From [Leptolyngbya] sp. JSC-1 (GTDB lineage Bacteria > Cyanobacteriota > Cyanobacteriia > Elainellales > Elainellaceae): DNA of 64,000 nt. The translations under genes and the position numbers were made by a program. The notes beneath the pieces were generated by a model that did no database searches, was not told the DNA's origin, and was given only the letters and a program-made list of their open reading frames with translations. Shown in pieces: positions 34,304 to 41,752 of this stretch (positions are counted from its first letter, which is position 1; each line of letters opens with the position of its first letter). Location of the stretch: positions 3,562,867 to 3,626,866 of the forward strand of contig KL662191.1 in NCBI GenBank assembly GCA_000733415.1. The letters are read 5' to 3'.

Positions 34304-35046
34304 GCGTTCACATAATTAACTCTTTGTTTTAAGAAAAATGCACCTTTATTGTTTAAAACCAAGTTTTGATTGGATTTTTCTGTGATCCAAAACCAATTTT
34401 TTAATTTTTCAAAGCTTTTGATTTATTTAATAATTCTCTTTATTCAGCCCCCATGCTGAAATCCACCACTGTACAGAAATCAGGGCATTCTTGCCCGATG
34501 CTAGCGCTCTAACAGATAGCGATTCAGCCTAGTAGAATATGAGGGAAATGACGGCAATCGAGTTGATTGATTCGATAGCTAGCCGAATCGCTGCAATCTG
34601 CGTTGACCAAAAGTTGACCAAAATAGGATGTCAAATGAACTAATTCTTTTGTTGACCACCCGTCCTGATTAACTGACAAATCTTTGGTTTTGCCATTTTG
34701 TTTAGCAGGAAATCAATTTTCTGGCTCGTAACAGAAGTCCCCAAATCCGTCAAAGGAGAAGGATTTAGTCCATTTGAATGAACTTACACTACTAGCTCGG
34801 AATTTCAATTCTGAGCAGGTTTTATGTCAGACAAACAGCCATCACTTCAATGCGCGTTCTGCCCTTTGAGTGAGAAAGTATTGAAAGATTGCTACATCGC
34901 TCGCACCTTCTCAAACCTAGGTGTGGTGATTTTCTAGCTTGCTTGAGAGCGCTATCAGCTTCATTGCCCGTTTCGTTTTCATTAGCTGCAAAAAACCGTT
35001 TTACTCACCTTATTCATTACTTTGTGTGGAGGTATCCATACCCAAT
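34304..35046. other. upstream region of the cph1 operon
   Basis: This 743-bp gap carries no recognised gene. It is moderately AT-rich and contains the cph1 promoter and leader. GGAGG at 35028-35032 lies 14 bp before the chosen cph1 ATG. An open frame continues upstream of that ATG to 34939 but without phytochrome similarity. Confidence 0.55.
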
Positions 35047-37341
35047 ATGAACCTAGAGCAAACACCGAATCTGACTAGCCTGAAACAGCCTTCGATTCGT
35101 AGCTTGACGCAAATCCAACCCCACGGCGTTCTGCTGGTTTTGCAAGAGCCAGATTTAACAATTTTGCAGGCCAGCCGCAATGTTTCTACTGCCTTTGACA
35201 TGTCCGTAGAACAGGTAATTGGCAAAACCTTAGATGAGATTCTCGATTCGTTTCAGGTGGATCGGTTCCGCACGGGCTTGAGCTACGAGAATCTGGATTT
35301 GATCAACCCCACGAAGGTCTGGGTACGGCGGAAAGGCGATGATTATCTGGTGTTTGATGCGGTGTTTCATCGCAGTGCCGACGGGTTCTTGGTATTGGAA
35401 CTAGAGCCAGCCTTGACGCACGAAAATATTCCGTTCTTGAGTTTTTACCATCTGGCGCGGGCCTCGATTAATCAGCTAGAAGCCACCTCGAATCTGCAAG
35501 ATTTCTGTCAAATTATTGTGCGGGAAGTCCGCAAGGTAACGGGGTTTGATCGGGTGATGCTCTACCGATTTGACCAAGACGGGCATGGCGAAGTGGTGGC
35601 GGAAGAAAAGCTGGCAGAAATGGAACCCTACCTGGGACTACACTATCCGGAATCGGATATTCCCCAACCCGCCCGCAAGATGTTTCTCTCCAACTGGATT
35701 CGGGTAATTCCCGATGCCAAAGCCTCGCCGGTGGAGTTGTATCCCCACCAGAATCCGATCACCAACCAATCCACCGATCTAACCCTCTCGATTTTGCGCA
35801 GTGCCTATCCCTGCCATCTGGAATACCTGCACAACATGGGCGTCGGAGCCTCGCTGACGATCTCGCTAATTAAAGATCAAACCCTCTGGGGCCTGATTGC
35901 CTGCCACCACCGCACGCCGAAACAAGTGCCCTACGAGCTGCGCAAAGCCTGCGAATTTTTGGGCCGGGTGATTTTTGCCGAGATTTCCACCCGCGAAGAA
36001 ACGGCAGACCACAACTATCGAATCAAGCTGGCTCAGGTGCAATCCGCCTTGGTCGAATGGATGTCGCAAGAAGATAATTTCATCGATGGCCTCACCCAAC
36101 ACGAACCGAATTTACTGGAATTAGCCAACGCTAGCGGCGCGGCGATTTGCTTCAGCGGTCACTGGACAACCCTGGGCCGCACCCCACCCGAAGACGAATT
36201 GAATTACCTGGTGCAGTGGCTCGCCAAAACTGTGGATGGCGAAGTGTTCTACACCGATTCGCTGCCGCTGGTTTACTCCGACGCAGAGCGATTCAAGGAT
36301 GTGGCGAGCGGTTTACTGGCGATTCCAATTTCCAAACGCAGCTATGTGCTGTGGTTCCGGCCCGAGGTGATCCAAACCGTGAACTGGGGCGGCGATCCCA
36401 ACCATGCCTATGAGGTGCAGCAGAGCGGCAATGACCTGAAACTCTGTCCGCGTAAGTCGTTTGAGCTGTGGAAGGAAACGGTACGGCTGAAGTCCTTGCC
36501 CTGGAAGCCGGTCGAGATCAAGGCCACGCTAGAACTGCGCAAAGCAATTGTCAACATTGTGCTGCGGCAGGCAGAAGAACTAACTCTGCTGGCTCAGGAT
36601 CTAGAGCGCTCGAACGCCGAACTGAAGAAGTTTGCCTATGTCGCGTCCCACGATTTGCAAGAGCCGCTAAATCAGGTGGCCAACTATGTGCAGCTTTTGG
36701 AGATGCGCTATAACGAAGCCCTGGATCAAGACGCTAAAGAGTTTATCGGCTTTGCGGTGGAAGGCGTCGGCCTGATGCAAACCCTGATCGACGATGTGCT
36801 GGCCTACTCCAAGGTGGATTTGAAAGGCATCGAGTGGGAGTTGACTGAAGTGGAAACGGCTCTGAATCAGGCCCGCAATAATCTACGCGGGCGAATTGCC
36901 GAAACCGGCGCGGTGATTACTTCAGATCCCATGCCCACGATTGTGGCTGACGGTACCCAACTGATGCAGTTGTTCCAGAATCTGATTGGCAACGCGATCA
37001 AGTTCCGCAAACCCGAAGAGCCACCCCGGATTCACATTGGCGTGCAGCGACAGGAAGACGCGTGGCTGTTCTCGGTGCAGGACAACGGCATTGGCATCGA
37101 TCCGCAGTTTGGCCAGCGCATTTTTGTCATCTTCCAGCGGCTGCATACCCGCGATGAATATCCCGGTTCAGGCATGGGGCTGGCCATCTGCAAGAAAATT
37201 GTCGAGTGTCATCGGGGCCGCATCTGGGTGGAATCGCAACTCGGTGAAGGGGCCACTTTCTATTTCACGATTCCGGTAGGAGGGCGTGAGCGCAATGCTG
37301 GCGGACGCAAAAAGCAAAATTATCTTTCTGGTGGAAGATAA
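35047..37341 (+). CDS. cph1: cyanobacterial phytochrome Cph1 (bilin-binding sensor histidine kinase)
   Basis: The 764-residue protein has the whole Cph1 layout: PAS (about 20-120, with IQPHGVLLVL), GAF (130-305), PHY (320-500), HisKA (about 525-590) and HATPase. The bilin-attaching cysteine is C256 in LRSAYPCHLEYLHNMGVGAS, equivalent to Cys259 of Synechocystis Cph1. YPESDIPQPAR carries the conserved Asp of the chromophore pocket, and VNWGGDPNHAYE is the PHY tongue-side block. The phosphorylated His is about residue 535 in ASHDLQEPLNQV, and the ATPase has NAIKFRKPE and DNGIGIDPQFGQRIFV. A red/far-red photosensor is expected. The ATG at 35047 gives a length near 748. It overlaps rcp1 by 47 bp, so coupling is tight. 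Confidence 0.95.
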   Translation: MNLEQTPNLTSLKQPSIRSLTQIQPHGVLLVLQEPDLTILQASRNVSTAFDMSVEQVIGKTLDEILDSFQVDRFRTGLSYENLDLINPTKVWVRRKGDDYLVFDAVFHRSADGFLVLELEPALTHENIPFLSFYHLARASINQLEATSNLQDFCQIIVREVRKVTGFDRVMLYRFDQDGHGEVVAEEKLAEMEPYLGLHYPESDIPQPARKMFLSNWIRVIPDAKASPVELYPHQNPITNQSTDLTLSILRSAYPCHLEYLHNMGVGASLTISLIKDQTLWGLIACHHRTPKQVPYELRKACEFLGRVIFAEISTREETADHNYRIKLAQVQSALVEWMSQEDNFIDGLTQHEPNLLELANASGAAICFSGHWTTLGRTPPEDELNYLVQWLAKTVDGEVFYTDSLPLVYSDAERFKDVASGLLAIPISKRSYVLWFRPEVIQTVNWGGDPNHAYEVQQSGNDLKLCPRKSFELWKETVRLKSLPWKPVEIKATLELRKAIVNIVLRQAEELTLLAQDLERSNAELKKFAYVASHDLQEPLNQVANYVQLLEMRYNEALDQDAKEFIGFAVEGVGLMQTLIDDVLAYSKVDLKGIEWELTEVETALNQARNNLRGRIAETGAVITSDPMPTIVADGTQLMQLFQNLIGNAIKFRKPEEPPRIHIGVQRQEDAWLFSVQDNGIGIDPQFGQRIFVIFQRLHTRDEYPGSGMGLAICKKIVECHRGRIWVESQLGEGATFYFTIPVGGRERNAGGRKKQNYLSGGR

Positions 37342-37753
37342 TCGCGGCGATATTCGCTTAATTCAAGAAGCGCTGAAAACCACTGCCGTTCAGTGCCAGG
37401 TGATTGTGGCACGGGATGGCATGGAGGCAATGGCCTACCTGCGGCAGGATGGGGATTTTGCAGAGGCGGTACGTCCGGACCTGATTCTGCTCGACCTCAA
37501 CCTGCCCAAAAAAGACGGGCGAGAGGTGCTGGCGGAAATCAAAGCCGATCCAGCCCTCAGGCACATTCCTGTCGTGGTGCTCACTACCTCGCGTAACGAA
37601 GAAGACATCTGCAAAAGTTATGATCTGCATGTCAACTGCTATATCTCCAAATCACGCAACTTGGCTCAGCTATTCAAAATTGTCCGGGGGATTCAAGAAT
37701 TTTGGTTGGAAACTGCAACATTGCCACCGCCCGCTCCAGCGGTAGAATCTTGA
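37295..37753 (+). CDS. rcp1: response regulator Rcp1 for cyanobacterial phytochrome
   Basis: The 152-residue single-domain regulator is the cognate partner of Cph1. LVEDNRGDIRLIQEALK opens it, D67 in LILLDLNLPKKDGR is the phosphoacceptor (Asp68 in Synechocystis), VVLTTSRNEEDI and CYISKSRNLAQLFKI carry the conserved Thr/Ser and Lys, and GIQEFWLETATLP is the Rcp1-type C-terminus. The ATG at 37295 is preferred because AGGAGG lies 11 bp upstream; GTG at 37286 is only 2 bp from it. The gene starts inside cph1 and ends overlapping the start of the next kinase. No output domain is present, so it acts by protein contact. Confidence 0.95.
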   Translation: MLADAKSKIIFLVEDNRGDIRLIQEALKTTAVQCQVIVARDGMEAMAYLRQDGDFAEAVRPDLILLDLNLPKKDGREVLAEIKADPALRHIPVVVLTTSRNEEDICKSYDLHVNCYISKSRNLAQLFKIVRGIQEFWLETATLPPPAPAVES

Positions 37754-39768
37754 TCAAAGTGCTGTTGGTTGAAGATAATCTAGCCGAAGCTCGGTTTCTG
37801 CAAGAAGTGCTGCAGGGAACCCTCCTGAGCTATTTCCAACTCACCCATGTCAAACGCTTAGCCGAGGCAACCGAGCAACTTAAAATCACCCCCTTTGATG
37901 TGATTCTGCTCGATTTGACCCTGCCTGACAGTACCGGCATTGCCTCTCTCGATACCTTGCTGGGCCAAGCTCCCAACCTGCCGATTGTGGTACTGACCAA
38001 CACCAACGACGATGAACTAGCCGTAGAAGCGGTACGGCATGGCGCACAGGATTACCTGTTTAAACGCCAAATCAACCAGGCCGTGCTGGTCCGCTCACTC
38101 CACTACGCAATTGAGCGCAAACATGGAGCCGAAGCGCTGCGCGAAGCCAACGAAGCTTTGGAGCAACGGGTACAGGAACGCACGGCAGAACTGGCCACCA
38201 GCAACGAACTACTGCGACAAGAAATCGAATGGCGGCAAGGCATTCAAGAACGTCTGGAGTTGGCTCAGCGGGCCGCCAAAATCGGCATGTTTGAATGGAA
38301 CATTCAAACCCACCAAATCACCTGGACCGCAGAACTAGAAGCTCTCTACGGACTAGATCCCGGCAGTTTTGATGGCCGCTTCGATGCTTGGATACAAGCC
38401 CTCCACCCAGATGATCGCAGTCAGATCGAACAAGAACTGTGGCAGGCCGTTCGGATAGGTGAGGGCATCAATAGCGAGTTTCGCATTCTCTTACCCGCTG
38501 GAGAAATCCGCTGGATCGCCATCAAAGGTAGCCTGTTTCGAGATGCGACAGGTCACCCCCTGCGGCTGATTGGCATCCACATGGACATCACCGAAAAGAA
38601 GCAGCTCGAAGCCCAGTTTTTGCGGGCACAGCGTTTAGAGAGCTTAGGCACCCTAGCTAGCGGCATTGCCCATGACCTCAACAATATTCTGACGCCGGTT
38701 CTAGCTGTAGCTCAGTTACTGCCGTTGAAACTACCCGATGCCGATGAGCAGGTGCAGCGGATGCTGGTGATTCTAGAAAGCAGTGCCCGTCGCGGTACCG
38801 AGCTAACTCGTCAAATTCTCTCCTTTGCCCGTGGTGTCGAAGGCAAACGCGGCTGTTTGCAAATCAACCATCTGCTGTTGGAAATTCAAAAAATCATTCA
38901 GCAAACACTGCCCAAATCGATCGAAATTCTAGTCGATCTACCTGCTGATCTATGGACGATTTTAGGCGATGCCACCCAACTCCATCAGGTATTCATGAAT
39001 CTCTGTGTCAACGCTAGAGATGCCATGCCAGAAGGCGGCATGCTAGAAGTTACAGCCCAAAACCAAGTCATTGATCATGAGTATGCTCGTCTTCATCTAG
39101 ATGCTCAGCCAGGAGCGTATGTCGCTATAACCATTTCAGATACCGGAACTGGGATGACGCTAGATACATTACACCGAATTTTTGATCCCTTCTTTACTAC
39201 CAAAGAAATTGGTAAAGGAACAGGACTAGGACTCTCGGCTGTCCTGGGAATTGTCAAAAGTCACGGTGGCTTCATCGATGTGCAAAGCCAAATTAACCAG
39301 GGCAGCCAATTTACCATCTATTTGCCCGCTAGCCAAGCCGACGACATGCCTCCTGACGAACCGTCAGAATTACCTTTCGGCCAGCAGGAATGCATTCTGG
39401 TTGTAGACGATGAAGCAATGATCTGCGAAACGACCAGAGCTACTCTGGAGGCATATAATTACCGTGTGCTGACGGCCAGTAGCGGTATTGCAGCAATCAC
39501 TCTTTTAGCTGACCATCCCACTGAAGTTCACACCGTACTCGTTGATCTGATGATGCCTCAAATGGATGGGTTGGCCGTTATTTCAGTCCTACAGCGGTTT
39601 AATCCTAATCTCCGTGCAGTGGCTATGAGTGGCCTCCATTCCCCCGAAACGATTGCCCAAGCCAAGCACCTGGGCTTCCAGGACTTTCTGCTCAAACCCT
39701 TCACTACTAAAGAACTCTTGCAAGTCGTCGCAACCCAAACTCGACTACGAACGACTAATGGCCAATAG
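37750..39768 (+). CDS. hybrid sensor kinase REC-PAS-HisKA-HATPase-REC
   Basis: The 672-residue protein has receivers at both ends. REC1 (1-120; LIKVLLVEDNLAEARFL, then VILLDLTLPDSTG) is followed by a coiled coil (EALEQRVQERTAELATSNE), a PAS/PAC sensor domain (MFEWNIQTHQITWTAELEALYGL; LIGIHMDITEKKQ), HisKA (LGTLASGIAHDLNNILTP with the His), the ATPase (NLCVNARDAMPEGG; DTGTGMTLDT; GKGTGLGLSAVLGIV) and REC2 (VVDDEAMICETTRATL; DLMMPQMDG; LLKPFTTKELL). The TTG at 37750 overlaps the rcp1 stop in the form TTGA; a farther upstream start is possible. The gene extends the Cph1-Rcp1 pair into a phosphorelay, REC1 being a likely recipient from Cph1 or the partner of Rcp1. This last point is inference. 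Confidence 0.88.
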   Translation: MIKVLLVEDNLAEARFLQEVLQGTLLSYFQLTHVKRLAEATEQLKITPFDVILLDLTLPDSTGIASLDTLLGQAPNLPIVVLTNTNDDELAVEAVRHGAQDYLFKRQINQAVLVRSLHYAIERKHGAEALREANEALEQRVQERTAELATSNELLRQEIEWRQGIQERLELAQRAAKIGMFEWNIQTHQITWTAELEALYGLDPGSFDGRFDAWIQALHPDDRSQIEQELWQAVRIGEGINSEFRILLPAGEIRWIAIKGSLFRDATGHPLRLIGIHMDITEKKQLEAQFLRAQRLESLGTLASGIAHDLNNILTPVLAVAQLLPLKLPDADEQVQRMLVILESSARRGTELTRQILSFARGVEGKRGCLQINHLLLEIQKIIQQTLPKSIEILVDLPADLWTILGDATQLHQVFMNLCVNARDAMPEGGMLEVTAQNQVIDHEYARLHLDAQPGAYVAITISDTGTGMTLDTLHRIFDPFFTTKEIGKGTGLGLSAVLGIVKSHGGFIDVQSQINQGSQFTIYLPASQADDMPPDEPSELPFGQQECILVVDDEAMICETTRATLEAYNYRVLTASSGIAAITLLADHPTEVHTVLVDLMMPQMDGLAVISVLQRFNPNLRAVAMSGLHSPETIAQAKHLGFQDFLLKPFTTKELLQVVATQTRLRTTNGQ

Positions 39769-39780
39769 CAAACAAAAAAT

Positions 39781-39851
<71 letters not shown>

Positions 39852-40046
39852 TGGATTCCTGCCGGAGCTGAACCACTCTAAAAGTTGGGTGTAGGGTCTG
39901 CTCCGGAGTACTATATTAGCTCAAAGTTCCACCTTTTGGGAAATGCCAGCCATGAATTTCGGGCCTTGTTATAAAAGTTAGTTTGGTCGCCCCCATCCAC
40001 ACCTCGATCGGTGAGAATTTTATAGGTACAGCTAGGTAATTCGAGC

Positions 40047-41027
40047 ATGGATATCAAAGACGGATTTGTAGGTGCAGTCGGCAATACCCCCCTAATTCGG
40101 CTCAACAGCTTTTCTGAAGCAACCGGATGCGAAATTCTGGGCAAGGCAGAGTTTCTCAACCCTGGTGGGTCGGTGAAAGACCGGGCAGCGCTCTACATCA
40201 TTCAGGACGCTGAAGAAAAAGGGTTACTGAAACCGGGCGGCACTGTCGTAGAAGGCACGGCTGGCAATACCGGGATTGGCCTCGCCCATATCTGCAATGC
40301 CAAGGGCTACAAGTGCTTGATTATCATTCCCAACACCCAATCGCAGGAAAAGATGGACATGCTGCGGACGCTAGGAGCTGAGGTGCGGCCCGTACCGGCG
40401 GTCCCCTATCGGGATCCCAACAACTACGTCAGGCTATCTGGCAGAATTGCGGCTGAGATGGAGAATGCGATTTGGGCCAACCAGTTTGATAACCTCGCCA
40501 ACCGCCGTGCCCACTACGAAACTACTGGGCCAGAGATTTGGGCGCAAACCGACGGCAAAATTGACGCTTGGGTTGCAGCAACCGGAACCGGCGGCACCTA
40601 TGCAGGCGTCTCGTTATTTCTAAAAGAAAAAAATCCAGACGTGAAATGCGTTTTGGCCGATCCGATGGGTAGCGGTCTCTATAGCTATGCCAAAACCGGA
40701 ACGATTACAATCGAGGGAAACTCTATCACCGAGGGGATTGGCAATAGCCGCGTTACCGCCAATATGGAAAATGTGCCGATCGATGATGCAATGCAAATCG
40801 AGGATCCAGAAGCGCTGCGGGTAATCTACCAACTGCTGCGCCAAGATGGGTTGTTTATGGGTGGTTCGGTGGGTATCAATGTCGGAGCTGCGGTTGCTCT
40901 AGCCAAACAACTCGGTCCTGGCCATACGATTGTCACCGTGCTGTGTGATGGCGGTGCCCGTTACCAGTCTCGTCTGTTTAACCGCGAGTGGCTGGCGAAC
41001 AAAAATTTGCTGATCGATGGCATCTAA
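40047..41027 (+). CDS. cysK: cysteine synthase A
   Basis: This PLP enzyme makes cysteine from O-acetylserine and sulfide. The 326-residue protein has the PLP Lys K44 in LNPGGSVKDRAA, the substrate loop TAGNTGIGLAH, and the phosphate-binding GTGGTYAGVSL. It ends in TVLCDGGARYQSRLFN, as in CysK proteins. The start MDIKDGFVGAVGNTPLIRL is canonical and the ATG is at 40047. It is the last step of assimilatory sulfate reduction. A small [2Fe-2S] protein gene follows 38 bp later. A CysM-type enzyme with JAMM protease partners, as in Mycobacterium, is a different subgroup. Confidence 0.95.
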   Translation: MDIKDGFVGAVGNTPLIRLNSFSEATGCEILGKAEFLNPGGSVKDRAALYIIQDAEEKGLLKPGGTVVEGTAGNTGIGLAHICNAKGYKCLIIIPNTQSQEKMDMLRTLGAEVRPVPAVPYRDPNNYVRLSGRIAAEMENAIWANQFDNLANRRAHYETTGPEIWAQTDGKIDAWVAATGTGGTYAGVSLFLKEKNPDVKCVLADPMGSGLYSYAKTGTITIEGNSITEGIGNSRVTANMENVPIDDAMQIEDPEALRVIYQLLRQDGLFMGGSVGINVGAAVALAKQLGPGHTIVTVLCDGGARYQSRLFNREWLANKNLLIDGI

Positions 41028-41065
41028 AACTAAGCGTGTGTCAGCTATAGTCTGTCGCTCTCACC

Positions 41066-41347
41066 ATGTCCACTAAAACTGTTCTGATCTGCCAGAACAC
41101 TACCTGTCGTAAAGCGGGAGCAGCCAAAGTGCTGGCAGCTTTTCAAACTGAATTCTCGCCCAACGCCACAATCCAGGGCTCTGCCTGTCTAGGTCAGTGT
41201 GGCAATGGGCCGATGGTGCTCGTGATGCCCGACCAGGTCTGGTATTCTCGGGTTCACCCTGATGAAGTACCGACTCTTGTGCAGCAGCATCTGCGGCGTG
41301 GTCAGCAGGTCAAGGCTTTGTTATATCCTAAATATCATCCATCCTAA
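41066..41347 (+). CDS. (2Fe-2S) ferredoxin domain protein, thioredoxin-like fold
   Basis: The 93-residue protein has a C-x4-C pattern (CQNTTCRKAG) and a second pair C-x3-C (SACLGQCGNGP) as in the thioredoxin-like 2Fe-2S family (HoxE/NuoE-like). The sequence MVLVMPDQVWYSRVHPDEVPTLVQQHL is typical of stand-alone cyanobacterial members. It may carry electrons for an unidentified partner or have a redox or sulfur role. It follows cysK by 38 bp in the same direction, so co-transcription is likely. The ATG is at 41066. The family is clear; the physiological function is not. Confidence 0.85.
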   Translation: MSTKTVLICQNTTCRKAGAAKVLAAFQTEFSPNATIQGSACLGQCGNGPMVLVMPDQVWYSRVHPDEVPTLVQQHLRRGQQVKALLYPKYHPS

Positions 41348-41752
41348 GGGAATCTACAGAAGCTTTTGATAGCTTCAAGCAATGTAGTCTGTGAAACTGC
41401 GCTTGCTGCCCTCTAACGGCTCAGCTTTATTGAAGATAACCCAGAATTAGCGATACGCTTGATCTGACCCATTTCTCAGTTCGGTTCTATCTATATTTTC
41501 TACTAGAAAAAAATACAGACCTGCTGATTTTAGAGTTTCACGACTTCACCTCTTACCCACAATTTCCCTAGCTCAGGTACCTAGGCACACAGCCATGAGC
41601 CACTAGCTTGAGCAATGCTTGATTCCCAGCGATGCCGATAGTCTGTCTTCTATGCTTTCTGGTTCTGATTTGGAGTGCCTTCCCAGAATCATAAGTCGTT
41701 TCACCGAGTCCCAATCAGCCCAATTTCAACGTGAGGGGTGCAGCCGCTGATT
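41348..41752. other. gap between [2Fe-2S] and c-di-GMP genes
   Basis: This roughly 400-bp stretch has no reading frame of note and no clear hairpin or repeat. A purine-rich GAGGGG at 41733-41738 lies 14 bp before the chosen ATG of the next gene. Confidence 0.5.

Noticed and set aside
34939..35046. N-terminal extension of cph1 from 34939
   Set aside because: The added 36 residues do not match phytochromes; the ATG at 35047 gives the normal Cph1 length and start.
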